Shown piece by piece: positions 34,368 to 47,019 of a DNA stretch of 64,000 nt. The notes below the pieces were generated by a model. It was not told the origin of the DNA. It did no database searches and worked only from the letters and a program-made list of their open reading frames with translations. Every line of letters begins with the position of its first letter. The stretch's first letter is position 1. A program made the position numbers and the translations under genes. The DNA comes from Nocardioidaceae bacterium (GTDB lineage Bacteria; Actinomycetota; Actinomycetes; Propionibacteriales; Nocardioidaceae), in the NCBI GenBank assembly GCA_018672315.1, contig CP076053.1, positions 3,521,827 to 3,585,826 on the forward strand, given 5' to 3'.

Positions 34368-35885
34368 ATGGCGACGTACGTCCTGTCCATCGACCAGGGA
34401 ACGACCAGCACCCGCGCGATCGTCTTCGACCACGACGGCGAGATCGTCGCGGTCGACCAGCTCGAGCACGAGCAGATCTTCCCGAAGGCCGGGTGGGTCG
34501 AGCACGACGCCCTCGAGATCTGGAAGAACACGCGCGAGGTGATCGGCGGCGCGCTCGGCAAGGCCAACATCGACAACTCCGACATCGCCGCCGTCGGCAT
34601 CACCAACCAGCGCGAGACCGCCGTGGTGTGGGACAAGAACACCGGCCAGCCCGTCTACAACGCGATCGTCTGGCAGGACACGCGGACGCAGAAGATCTGC
34701 GACCGCCTCGCGGAGGACGGCGGCACCGAGCGCTACAAGGACGTGTGCGGCCTGCCGCTCGCGACGTACTTCGCCGGACCCAAGGTCGCCTGGATCCTCG
34801 AGAACGTCGAGGGCGCCAAGGAGAAGGCGGAGGCCGGCGACCTGCTCTTCGGCACCACCGACTGCTGGACGGTGTGGAACCTGACCGGCGGTGCCGAGAA
34901 CGGCGGCTGCCACATCACCGACGTCACGAACGCCTCGCGCACCATGCTGATGAACCTCGAGACGCTCGAGTGGGACGCCTCCATCGCCTCCGACATGGGC
35001 ATCCCGACCTCGATGCTGCCGGAGATCCGGTCGTCCTCGGAGGTGTACGGCGAGTGCGAGCCGGGTGTGCTGCGCGGCCGTCCTGTCGCCGGGATCCTCG
35101 GCGACCAACAGGCGGCGACCTTCGGGCAGGCGTGCACCGAGAAGGGCGAGGCCAAGAACACCTACGGCACCGGCAACTTCATGTTGCTCAACACCGGCAC
35201 CGAGGCGGTGCCGAGCGAGAACGGCCTGCTGACGACGGTCTGCTACAAGCTCGGCGACGCCGACACCGTCTACGCCCTCGAGGGGTCGATCGCCGTGACC
35301 GGCTCGCTGGTGCAGTGGGTGCGCGACAACCTGGGGCTCATCTCCTCGGCGCCGGAGATCGAGACGCTCGCGAAGAAGGTCGACGACAATGGCGGTGCGT
35401 ACTTCGTGCCCGCCTTCTCCGGCCTGTTCGCGCCCCACTGGCGTCCCGACGCGCGAGGCGCGCTCGTGGGCCTGACGCGCTACGTCAACAAGGGGCACCT
35501 GGCACGAGCGGTGCTGGAGTCGACCGCGTTCCAGACGCGGGAGGTCATCGACGCCATGAACGCCGACTCCGGTGTCGACCTCAGCGAGCTGCGCGTCGAC
35601 GGCGGCATGATCGTCAACGAGACCCTGATGCAGTTCCAGGCCGACATCCTCGGCGTCGACGTCGTCCGCCCGAAGATCGCCGAGACCACGGCACTCGGGG
35701 CGGCGTACGCGGCAGGTCTCGCCGTCGGCTTCTGGGAGTCGACCGACGAGATTCGCCAGCAGTGGGCCGAGGACCACCGGTGGACCCCGCAGATGGACGA
35801 GGACGAGCGGGAGCGGCTGCTGCGCAACTGGAAGAAGGCCGTCACCAAGACGCTGGACTGGGTGGACGCCGACACGGAGGCGTGA
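34368..35885 (+). CDS. glpK: Glycerol kinase
   Basis: Phosphorylates glycerol to glycerol-3-phosphate, the substrate of GlpD. FGGY-kinase motifs are intact: [15 protein letters not shown] at the N-terminus, [11 protein letters not shown], the [11 protein letters not shown] phosphate loop and the C-terminal [15 protein letters not shown]. 505 aa, standard length. It begins with ATG 34368 after GGAGCGAGC. Confidence 0.97.
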   Translation: MATYVLSIDQGTTSTRAIVFDHDGEIVAVDQLEHEQIFPKAGWVEHDALEIWKNTREVIGGALGKANIDNSDIAAVGITNQRETAVVWDKNTGQPVYNAIVWQDTRTQKICDRLAEDGGTERYKDVCGLPLATYFAGPKVAWILENVEGAKEKAEAGDLLFGTTDCWTVWNLTGGAENGGCHITDVTNASRTMLMNLETLEWDASIASDMGIPTSMLPEIRSSSEVYGECEPGVLRGRPVAGILGDQQAATFGQACTEKGEAKNTYGTGNFMLLNTGTEAVPSENGLLTTVCYKLGDADTVYALEGSIAVTGSLVQWVRDNLGLISSAPEIETLAKKVDDNGGAYFVPAFSGLFAPHWRPDARGALVGLTRYVNKGHLARAVLESTAFQTREVIDAMNADSGVDLSELRVDGGMIVNETLMQFQADILGVDVVRPKIAETTALGAAYAAGLAVGFWESTDEIRQQWAEDHRWTPQMDEDERERLLRNWKKAVTKTLDWVDADTEA

Positions 35886-35913
35886 GCAAGGCAGCGTGCG
35901 CGATGCTGGCGTC

Positions 35914-36852
35914 ATGAGCGAGGTCCTGGAGTACGCCGCCTTCACCACCGTCCCGTCCGGCGGCAACCCCGCCGGCGTGGTGCTGGACGCCGTCGGCTGG
36001 GACGTCGGCCGCATGCAGGCCGTCGCGGCCGAGCTGGGCCACTCCGAGACGGCCTTCGTCGTCGGTGTGGCCAGTTCCGGCACGGGTTCGGCGGACGACG
36101 CGGCGGGAGGCGTCGGGGACGGCGAGTCCTTGACGGTGCGCTTCTTCACCCCCGAGACCGAGGTGTCCTTCTGCGGGCACGCCACGCTGGCCACGGCGAT
36201 CGCGTGGGCGGAGCGTCACGGCGCGGGCACGCGGACGTTCCGGGTGGAGGCCGGTGAGGTCTCGGTGACGGTCCTCGAGGAGCACGGGGCACTGGTCGGC
36301 GAGCTGATGACGGTTCCCGCACGCTCCGAGCCCGCGACGCCCGAGCTGGTCGCCGACGTCCTCCTCGCCCTGCGGTGGGGCGTCGAGGACCTCGATCCTT
36401 CCTGGACACCGCATCTGGCGTACGCGGGTGCCTCCCACCTCGTGCTCGTGACGGCCTCACGAGGGCGGCTCGCGGCGCTGGACTACGCGTACGACGAGCT
36501 GCGTGGCGTCATGGTGCGAGCCGGCCTGACGACGCTGCAGCTGGTGCACCCCACCGGGCCGGACGCGTTCGCCTCCCGCAACCCCGGTCCTTCGGTCGGC
36601 ATCCACGAGGATCCGGCGACGGGTGCGGCGGCCGGGGCGCTGGGGGCGTACCTGCGCGTCGTGGACTCCCGGGACGACGTGCGCGAGGTCGAGGTCGTGC
36701 AGGGCGAGGACATGGGTCGGCGCTCGGTGCTGCGGGTGACGATCGATCCGGCCGACGACCGGATGCGCGTCGCTGGCACGGCGGTTCCGCTCGCATCGCT
36801 GGTCGAGGAGCCGAGGGACGAGGCGTCTCGAAACCGAGGTGCGCCCTCGTGA
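35914..36852 (+). CDS. PhzF-family isomerase/epimerase
   Basis: A 312-aa member of the PhzF (phenazine biosynthesis-like) superfamily with two similar alpha/beta halves. The catalytic Glu is in GHSETAFV; GHATLATAIAWAE and the C-terminal DPATGAAAGALGAYL glycine-rich loop are the other family markers. No phenazine genes are around, so the substrate is unknown. ATG 35914 is chosen over an ATG at 35896, because conserved sequence starts there. It follows glpK by 28 bases, perhaps by read-through. Confidence 0.88.
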   Translation: MSEVLEYAAFTTVPSGGNPAGVVLDAVGWDVGRMQAVAAELGHSETAFVVGVASSGTGSADDAAGGVGDGESLTVRFFTPETEVSFCGHATLATAIAWAERHGAGTRTFRVEAGEVSVTVLEEHGALVGELMTVPARSEPATPELVADVLLALRWGVEDLDPSWTPHLAYAGASHLVLVTASRGRLAALDYAYDELRGVMVRAGLTTLQLVHPTGPDAFASRNPGPSVGIHEDPATGAAAGALGAYLRVVDSRDDVREVEVVQGEDMGRRSVLRVTIDPADDRMRVAGTAVPLASLVEEPRDEASRNRGAPS

Positions 36853-36986
36853 CACTTCGGCGTGCTGCCCAGTGAGTCCCGCACGGTTTGACCCGCCACC
36901 AGGCGCGAACGACAGGACAATACGTCCTCACAGACCACGGCCCATGGCAGGCTGCCTCCAGCTACGCCAACTCGGGAGGTCTGCTC

Positions 36987-38306
36987 GTGGAAGGAAACTG
37001 GAGGCCCGCGCGCCTGATTCCGGTGCGGGGAATCGGTAGCGAAAAGGAAGCTGAAGAGCGAGCAACTTCTGCACTGTTGGCCGTGCTGTCCATCGTGAGA
37101 CCGCTGTCGCTTGAGCTCTTCAAGCCGTTCGGGGCCTCCGGCGCGACCAGGGCCACCGTGGAGTGCTTCACCGAAGTCCCCTTCGAGCTCGAGGGCAAGA
37201 AGATCAGGCCAGACGGGCTGGTACGGGTCTCCTACGGCAAGACGTCGTGGACGGCACTCGTCGAGGTGAAGACCGGTACGTCGCTCCTCGACGCCGAGCA
37301 ACTGATCAACTACGTCAAGGTCGCGAGAGCCCACAAGTTCGACTGCGTGGTGACGATCTCGAACGAGCTGTCACCGGCGGCCGGCCGGCACCCCACAACT
37401 GCGGCGATCCCGCGAGCGAACTCCACGGTCAAGCTGCACCACCTGTCGTGGACACAACTCGTGACGACTGCCGTACGACTCCATGAGCACATCGGAGTAG
37501 AGGACGCTGAGCAGCGGTGGCTCCTGGCAGAGCTGATCCGTTACCTGCAGCACTCGGCGTCGGGCGCCCTGTCCTTCAATGACATGGGCAGCGAATGGGT
37601 CTCCGTCCGAAGCGCTGCGAAAGACCGAACCCTGGTCAAGACGGATCCCGGCGCCTTGGACGTCGTACAGCGATGGGATCAGCTCATCCGTTACGTCGCT
37701 CTCGTCATGGGAGCGCAGACCGGCCTCGACGTGACCCAACAGCTCAGTCGGGCCGAGTCGCAGGATCCCAAGGTGCGCATGGACGCCGTACTGCGCCAGC
37801 TGGTCGAGTCTGGTTGCCTGCGGGCGTCACTACGCATCCCCAACACCGTCGGTGACCTCGAGATCTGCGCGGACCTGCACTCGCGGCAGCTGATGTGCTC
37901 CACGACGGTGAAGGCGCCCGAGGACAAGGGGGCTCGTGGTCGCGTCGGGTGGTTGACCCGCCAGCTGCGCGACACCGCACCGGGGGACCTGCAGATCGAG
38001 TCCCGGGCGCTTCGCGCCAAGTCAGGGCCCTGCGTGGCTCTCGCCGCTGCAACGGAGGACTCCAGCCTCTTGCTTGACGACCAGAAGCGAGACCCCGCCA
38101 CCTTCACGCTGACCATGCGGCGTGAGATGGGCGCGGGCAGGCTCGTCGGCAAGGGAAAGGGCAACTCCTTCATCGAGTCCGTCGAGAACGCGATCAACGG
38201 GTTCTACGACCAGGTTCTGTCCACGCTCACGCCGTGGCAGCCGAGGGCCGCACAACGCCACAACGTGCCGGAACCCTCTGACACCCAGACCTTCAAGGGC
38301 GAATAG
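36987..38306 (+). CDS. Uncharacterised protein with PD-(D/E)XK-like nuclease motif
   Basis: A 439-aa protein that I cannot name. Its N-terminal 130 residues contain RPDGLVRV (Asp76), then 16 residues later VEVKTG (Glu93, Lys95) and a following EQLINY with Gln105 and Tyr109, the D-ExK-QxxxY pattern of PD-(D/E)XK nucleases of the RecB-like type. The rest is mixed alpha/beta without known motifs. I recall similar long actinobacterial hypotheticals beginning VEGNW-PARLIP, but no function. GTG 36987 has GGGAGG seven bases upstream; the frame is also open back to ATG 36888. Its codon usage has visibly more AT-ending codons than its neighbours, and it stands alone between glpK/phzF and argG. Confidence 0.8.
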   Translation: MEGNWRPARLIPVRGIGSEKEAEERATSALLAVLSIVRPLSLELFKPFGASGATRATVECFTEVPFELEGKKIRPDGLVRVSYGKTSWTALVEVKTGTSLLDAEQLINYVKVARAHKFDCVVTISNELSPAAGRHPTTAAIPRANSTVKLHHLSWTQLVTTAVRLHEHIGVEDAEQRWLLAELIRYLQHSASGALSFNDMGSEWVSVRSAAKDRTLVKTDPGALDVVQRWDQLIRYVALVMGAQTGLDVTQQLSRAESQDPKVRMDAVLRQLVESGCLRASLRIPNTVGDLEICADLHSRQLMCSTTVKAPEDKGARGRVGWLTRQLRDTAPGDLQIESRALRAKSGPCVALAAATEDSSLLLDDQKRDPATFTLTMRREMGAGRLVGKGKGNSFIESVENAINGFYDQVLSTLTPWQPRAAQRHNVPEPSDTQTFKGE

Positions 38307-38310
38307 CCGA

Positions 38311-38372
38311 CCTTGACCGGTACGTCTGGCACCTTCGCGATGCGTACGAGGTGCCGGACGTACCGGTCAAGG
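38311..38372. terminator. Long inverted repeat between convergent genes, bidirectional terminator
   Basis: Arms of 24 bases (38311-38334 and 38349-38372) match with a single transition, which still allows a G-U pair, around a 14-base loop. It starts two bases after the stop codon region of the upstream plus-strand gene and ends five bases before the argG stop. Such a hairpin can terminate transcription from both sides, although U-runs are missing. Confidence 0.75.
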
Positions 38373-38377
38373 GGATG

Positions 38378-40459
<2,082 letters not shown>

Positions 40460-40463
<4 letters not shown>

Positions 40464-41476
40464 ATGACCACCTCGATGCCGGGCCCGCCGTCCGGGCCGG
40501 AACTTTGTGCCCTCTCGGCGGAACTCTGTGCCCTCTCGGCGTGGGCGAGGTGGGCCATGAGGGCCTTCTGGGCGTGACGCCGGTTCTCGGCCTCGTCCCA
40601 GACCACCGACTGCGGTCCCTCGAGCACCTCGGCGGTGATCTCCTTGCCCCGGTAGGCCGGCAGGCAGTGCAGCACCAGGGCGTCGTCGGCCGCGTGGTCG
40701 AGGGCTCCCCGGTCCACACGCCAGTCCTCGAAGACCGCCTCCCGGGCTGCGGCCTCCGCCTCGCGTCCCATCGAGATCCAGGTGTCGGTGATGAGTACGT
40801 CGGCCCCGGCGACGGCATCGGCCGGGTCCTCCACGACCGCGAGGGACCCGCCGGTCTGCTCCGCGCGGGCGCGCCCCGCCGCGAGCACGTCCTCGGTCGG
40901 CAGGAAGCCCGTCGGGCCGGAGACGCGTACGTGCATGCCCGCCGTCGGGCCGGCGACCGCCCACGACTGAGCGACGTTCGCGCCCGCGTCGCCGAGGTAG
41001 GCCACGGTCATGCCGCGCAGGGCCTCGACTCCCCCGCGCTGCTCGGCGACCGTCTGCAGGTCCGCCAGCGCCTGGCACGGGTGGAACTGGTCGGTGAGCG
41101 CGTTCACGACGGGCACCCCGGCGTACGCGGCCATCTCCTCGATCCGCTCCTGGCCGAAGGTGCGCCACACGATCATCGACACCTGACGCCCCAGCACGCG
41201 GGCGACGTCGGCGATGGACTCACGCTCGCCGATCCCGGCGAGGCGGCCGTCGACGACGTACGGGAAGCCGCCCATCTCGGCGACCGCGACGGCGAAGGAG
41301 CTCTGCGTACGCAGCGTCGGCTTGTCGAAGACCAGGGCGACCGTGCGGGGGCCCTCGAGCACGCGCTCGGAGAACGGCTCGGCCTTCAGACGCGCGGCGA
41401 GGTCGAGCACCCCGGCCTGCTCGGCGACCGTGAGGTCGTCGTCCCTGAGGAAGTGACGGGGGGCGTGAGGCGTCAC
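40460..41476 (-). CDS. argF: Ornithine carbamoyltransferase with atypical carbamoyl-phosphate motif
   Basis: Makes citrulline from ornithine and carbamoyl phosphate. HPCQ (132-135), DTWISMG (231-237) and HCLPAYRG (270-277) match OTCases and specify ornithine. The carbamoyl-phosphate loop reads TLRTQ (54-58) in place of the usual STRTR, a change I associate with relatives in the Nocardioidaceae. The C-terminus is about 25 residues longer than usual and carries a tandem AERAQSS repeat (313-326) from a duplicated 21-mer. GTG 41476 overlaps argD; 338 aa. Confidence 0.93.
40499..40540. repeat. Tandem 21-base duplication in the 3' end of argF
   Basis: Two adjacent 21-base units (40499-40519, 40520-40540) differ at one base. 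They are in frame and add seven residues to the ArgF tail, so they look like a recent slippage duplication. Confidence 0.9.
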
Positions 41477-42738
41477 GAGCTGCCACCGCCCCCGTTCGAC
41501 GCGTCGGCACCGGCGGCCGCGCACCGGGCGTACGCCTCGTCGAGGATGCCGGGGAACGCCTCGACGAACGACTGCGCCTCGTCGGTGGTGAGCACGAGCG
41601 GCGGCACGAGCCGCAGGGTGTGCGGGCCGGTCGCGTTGATGATGAAGCCGCGCTCCATCGCGACCTCGAACGCCACCTGGGCCGGGTTGTCGTGCCCGTC
41701 CGCCGCGTCCTGGACGGGCTCGAGGTCGACGCCCATCAGCAGGCCGGCCCGGCGTACGTCGGCGACGCGGTCGTTGGCCGCCAGCGCGGCGAACACCTCG
41801 GAGACCTCGACGACGTGGGCCATGAGGTCCTGGCCCTCGATCGTGTCGAGCACCGCGAGGCAGGCCGCGGCGGCGACCGGGTTGCCGCCGTAGGTGGTGC
41901 CGTGGTTGCCGGGCACGAGCATGGAGCCGGCCTCACCCAGCGCCACGCAGGCGCCGACCGGGAAGCCGCCGCCGAGACCCTTCGCGAGCGTGATGATGTC
42001 GGGACGCACTCCACCGTGCTTGGGGTCCTGGTGCGCGAGCCAGTGGCCGGTGCGACCGATGCCGGACTGCACCTCGTCGAACCACAGCAGCGCGCCGTGC
42101 TCGTCGCAGGCCGCACGCGCCGCCTGCAGCAGGCCGTCGGCGGGCTGCACGGCTCCGGCCTCGCCCTGCACGGGCTCGAGGATCACCGCGGCGGTGTCGC
42201 CGTCGATGGCGGCGACGAAGGCCTCGACGTCGTCGTACGGCACGAACTCGACACCGCCGGGCAGCGGCTCGAACGGGGTGCGGTACGCCTCCTTGCTGGT
42301 CAGCGCGAGGGCGCCCATCGAGCGCCCGTGGAAGGAGCCGGCTGCGGCCAGCACCTTCGTGCGACCCGTCTTGCGGGTCAGCTTGAAGGCGGCCTCGTTG
42401 GCCTCGGTGCCGGAGTTGGTGAAGAAGACACGCGCACCCTCGGCAGCGGCGTCGGGACCGCCGCAGATCGCGACCAGTCGCTCCGCGAGGGCGACCTGCG
42501 GCTCGGTGGCGAAGAAGTTCGACACGTGACCGAGGGTCTGCAGCTGCGTGCTGATGGCCTCGACCAGCGCCGGGTGGTTGTGGCCGAGGCAGTTCACGGC
42601 GATGCCGGCGAGAAGGTCGAGGTACTCCGTGCCGTCCTCGTCCCAGACCGTCGAGCCCTGCCCGCGCACGAGCGCGCGCTTGGGCGGCCCGTAGGTGTTC
42701 ATGATGACCTGCGGGTGACGGTCCTGGATGGAGCTCAC
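41473..42738 (-). CDS. argD: Acetylornithine aminotransferase
   Basis: PLP enzyme converting N-acetylglutamate semialdehyde to N-acetylornithine. Class-III aminotransferase landmarks: the [16 protein letters not shown] phosphate-binding segment, [13 protein letters not shown], and the Schiff-base Lys in [10 protein letters not shown]. 421 aa. GTG 42738 overlaps the argB stop by four bases; the 3' end overlaps argF. The C-terminal Gly/Ser tail is not conserved. Confidence 0.95.
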   Translation of the reverse strand: MSSIQDRHPQVIMNTYGPPKRALVRGQGSTVWDEDGTEYLDLLAGIAVNCLGHNHPALVEAISTQLQTLGHVSNFFATEPQVALAERLVAICGGPDAAAEGARVFFTNSGTEANEAAFKLTRKTGRTKVLAAAGSFHGRSMGALALTSKEAYRTPFEPLPGGVEFVPYDDVEAFVAAIDGDTAAVILEPVQGEAGAVQPADGLLQAARAACDEHGALLWFDEVQSGIGRTGHWLAHQDPKHGGVRPDIITLAKGLGGGFPVGACVALGEAGSMLVPGNHGTTYGGNPVAAAACLAVLDTIEGQDLMAHVVEVSEVFAALAANDRVADVRRAGLLMGVDLEPVQDAADGHDNPAQVAFEVAMERGFIINATGPHTLRLVPPLVLTTDEAQSFVEAFPGILDEAYARCAAAGADASNGGGGSS

Positions 42739-43667
42739 AGCTCGACCTTTCCTGCCGCGGTGCGGATCTTGGTGGTGACGTCGGGCAGCACCTGGGTGCC
42801 GACGCCCTCGGGGGTGAAGATCTCCAGGAGCACCGAGTGCTGCGTACGCCCGTCGACGACGGTGGCGCGAGGGACCCCGCCGTTGACCGCGTCGAGACAC
42901 GCGCGCATCTTGGGGACCATGCCGGACGCCAGGCTCGGCAGCAGCTCAGCGAGCGCCTCCGGGCCGATCTCCTGGATCACGTCGTCGCTCGCCGGGTAGT
43001 CGCGGTAGAGCCCCTCGACGTCGGTCAGCACGAGCAGCTTCTCGGCACCCAGCGCGACCGCGAGGGCGGAGGCGGCGGTGTCGGCGTTGACGTTGTGGAC
43101 CGCGCCGGAGGCGTCGGGGGCGACCGAGGAGATCACCGGGATGCGGCCGGCCTCGACGAGGTCGAGCACGGCCTCGGGACGTACGGAGTCCACCTCGCCG
43201 ACCAGGCCGAGGTCGACCTCCTCGCCGTCCACGACGGTGCCGGTCTTGCGGGCCGTGAACAGGCCGGCGTCCTCACCGGAGAGGCCGACCGCCATCGGGC
43301 CGTGGGAGTTGATGAGGCCGACGAGGTCGCGCTGGACCTTGCCGACGAGCACCATGCGCACGACGTCCATCGCCTCGTCGGTGGTCACCCGCAGACCGCC
43401 GCGGAACTCCGAGTCGATGCCGAGGCGCCCGAGCATCTGGGAGATCTGGGGCCCTCCGCCGTGCACGACGACGGGCTTGAAGCCCGCGTAGCGCAGGAAG
43501 ACGACGTCCTCGGCGAAGGCGCGCTTGAGGTCGTCGTCGACCATCGCGTTGCCGCCGTACTTGATGACCAGGATCTTGCCGTGGTAGCGCTCCAGCCACG
43601 GCAGGGCGTCGGCCAGGACGGCCGCCTTGCGGGTGGCCTCGCGCATCTGGTCTGCGTAGTCGCTCAT
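42735..43667 (-). CDS. argB: Acetylglutamate kinase
   Basis: Phosphorylates N-acetylglutamate. Lys36 in [16 protein letters not shown] (69-76) and the [17 protein letters not shown] segment mark the amino-acid kinase fold. 310 aa with an N-terminal helix of about 25 residues, which in hexameric enzymes is linked with arginine feedback inhibition. It starts at ATG 43667, behind AAGGAACC, 49 bases after argJ. Confidence 0.95.
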   Translation of the reverse strand: MSDYADQMREATRKAAVLADALPWLERYHGKILVIKYGGNAMVDDDLKRAFAEDVVFLRYAGFKPVVVHGGGPQISQMLGRLGIDSEFRGGLRVTTDEAMDVVRMVLVGKVQRDLVGLINSHGPMAVGLSGEDAGLFTARKTGTVVDGEEVDLGLVGEVDSVRPEAVLDLVEAGRIPVISSVAPDASGAVHNVNADTAASALAVALGAEKLLVLTDVEGLYRDYPASDDVIQEIGPEALAELLPSLASGMVPKMRACLDAVNGGVPRATVVDGRTQHSVLLEIFTPEGVGTQVLPDVTTKIRTAAGKVEL

Positions 43668-43716
43668 GAGGTTCCTTGGGTGATCGAGGTGCGAGCCGCT
43701 GGGCGAGTTGCGGGAT

Positions 43717-44864
43717 TCAGCTGGAGTAGGCGGAGTTCTCGTGCACGTACGCGTGCGTGAGGTCGTTGGTCCACACCGTCGCGCGGGCGTCGCCCGCCTT
43801 CAGGTCGATGAGCACCGAGACCTCACGCCCGTCGAAGGTCACCTTCTCGGGCGGCTCGTGGGGCTCGGAGGACCGGCAGACCCAGACGCCGTTCATCGCC
43901 ACGTCGAGGTCGGCGGGGTCGAACTCGACGTCGGTGGTGCCGAGGCTCGCGAGCACGCGGCCCCAGTTGGGGTCCTCACCGAAGACCGCGGCCTTGAAGA
44001 GGTTGGACCGGGCGACGGAGCGGGCGGCGGTGACGGCCTCGTCCTCGCTGGCGGCGTTCTGCACGGTGATCGCGATCTCGTGGTCGGCGCCCTCGGCGTC
44101 GGCGAGCAGCTGCATCGCGAGGTCGGTGCAGGCCCGCTGCAGGGCCTCGGTGAAGTCCTCGACGCCCGGCGTGATGCCCGAGGCGCCCGACGCCATCAGG
44201 GTGACGGTGTCGTTGGTCGACATGCAGCCGTCGGAGTCGAGCCTGTCGAAGGAGATGCGGGTCGCGGCGCGCAGCGCGGTCTCGCAGTCCTCGGCGCTGA
44301 CCACCGCGTCGGTGGTCAGCACGACCAGCATCGTGGCGAGCTGTGGCGCGAGCATGCCGGCGCCCTTCGCCATGCCGCCGATCGACCAGCCGGCTCCCTC
44401 GACGACGACCTGCTTGGAGACCGAGTCGGTGGTCATGATCGCGTGGGCGGCGTCGTCCCCTCCGTCCTCGGTCAGCTCGCCGAGGATCGCGGCCGTGCCG
44501 TCGAGCAGCTGCTGCCGGTCGTTGGTGAGACCGATGAGTCCGGTGGAGCAGACGATGACGTCGATCGCCCCGATGCCGAGCCCGTCGGCGACCTTCTCCG
44601 CCACCGCGTGCGTGGTCTGGAACCCCTCGGCGCCGGTGTAGCAGTTGGCGCCGCCGGAGTTCAGGATCACCGCGCGCACCGTGCCGTCCTTGACGACCTC
44701 CTGGCTCCACAGGATCGGGTTGGCCTTGCAGCGGTTGGCGGTGAAGACGCTCGCGGAGTCGTGCCGCGGGCCGTCGTTGACGACCAGGGCGAGATCCTTG
44801 GCGCCGGTCGACTTCAGACCGATCGGGATGCCCGCGGCGCGGAACCCGGCGGGGTGGGTGATGC

Positions 44865-44868
<4 letters not shown>
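43717..44868 (-). CDS. argJ: Bifunctional glutamate N-acetyltransferase/ornithine acetyltransferase
   Basis: Recycles the acetyl group from acetylornithine to glutamate. The self-cleavage site ATML has the nucleophilic Thr at residue 179, within [14 protein letters not shown]. 383 aa. The start ATG 44868 overlaps the stop of the ACT-domain gene. Presence of ArgJ explains why no argA/argE is needed in the cluster. Confidence 0.95.
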
Positions 44869-46599
<1,731 letters not shown>

Positions 46600-46610
46600 C
46601 AGGACGGAAC

Positions 46611-46677
46611 TCAGCGCTGCTCGGCGCCGACGGCCTCGACCGCGCTGGCGACGGCCGCGGGACGCAGCCGTCTCCCC
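46611..46677 (-). pseudogene. Decayed second copy of the pheT 3' end
   Basis: Bases 46611-46665 match 47020-47074, the last codons of pheT, with about five mismatches over 55 bases, including the TGA stop. Translated in the old frame it still gives AVASAVEAVGAEQR, against AVASAVGAVGAEQR in pheT. Similarity continues with an ETAASR remnant but a five-base deletion breaks the frame. It has no start and is not expected to be translated. Confidence 0.8.
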
Positions 46678-46706
46678 TCCGCGGTGCTTCGCCACCTGAC
46701 GCCGTC

Positions 46707-46979
46707 CTACGCCGTCAGCGCCCGCAGGACTCCGGCCAGCAGGACAAGGCCGCCGAACCCGTAGACAAGTCCGAGCTTCTTGCGCAGGTCCTCGTGAGGC
46801 TGCCGCGGGAGCAACAGCCCGACCAGGACGGACAGCACGGTCCAGGGAACGAGGACAAGAGCGGCGACCGGGATGATCGCCTCCACCCACAGCAACGTCG
46901 CGATGTTGCAGGCAAGCATGAAGAAGACGAACGCAGGCAGCGCGGGGTTCCGCAGCCGTTCTCTCAGTGCAGAACTCAT
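46707..46979 (-). CDS. Small three-helix membrane protein
   Basis: A 90-aa protein from ATG 46979, 40 bases after pheT. Hydrophobic segments lie at about residues 14-31, 35-57 and 69-88, with a charged PRQPHEDLRKK loop between the second and third. No family recognised. The ribosome site is weak (GAGTGG). It is flanked by the intact pheT 3' end and by a decayed copy of the same, so it may have arrived by an insertion at pheT. Codon use looks like that of a real gene. Confidence 0.7.
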   Translation of the reverse strand: MSSALRERLRNPALPAFVFFMLACNIATLLWVEAIIPVAALVLVPWTVLSVLVGLLLPRQPHEDLRKKLGLVYGFGGLVLLAGVLRALTA

Positions 46980-47019
46980 GATCCACTCGCACGTTCGTGC
47001 TCAACGAAGTCGAAGCGGA

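Noticed and set aside
35914-36852. Phenazine biosynthesis gene
   Set aside because: Only a PhzF-family protein is present, with no phzA/B/D/E/G; the family is broad.
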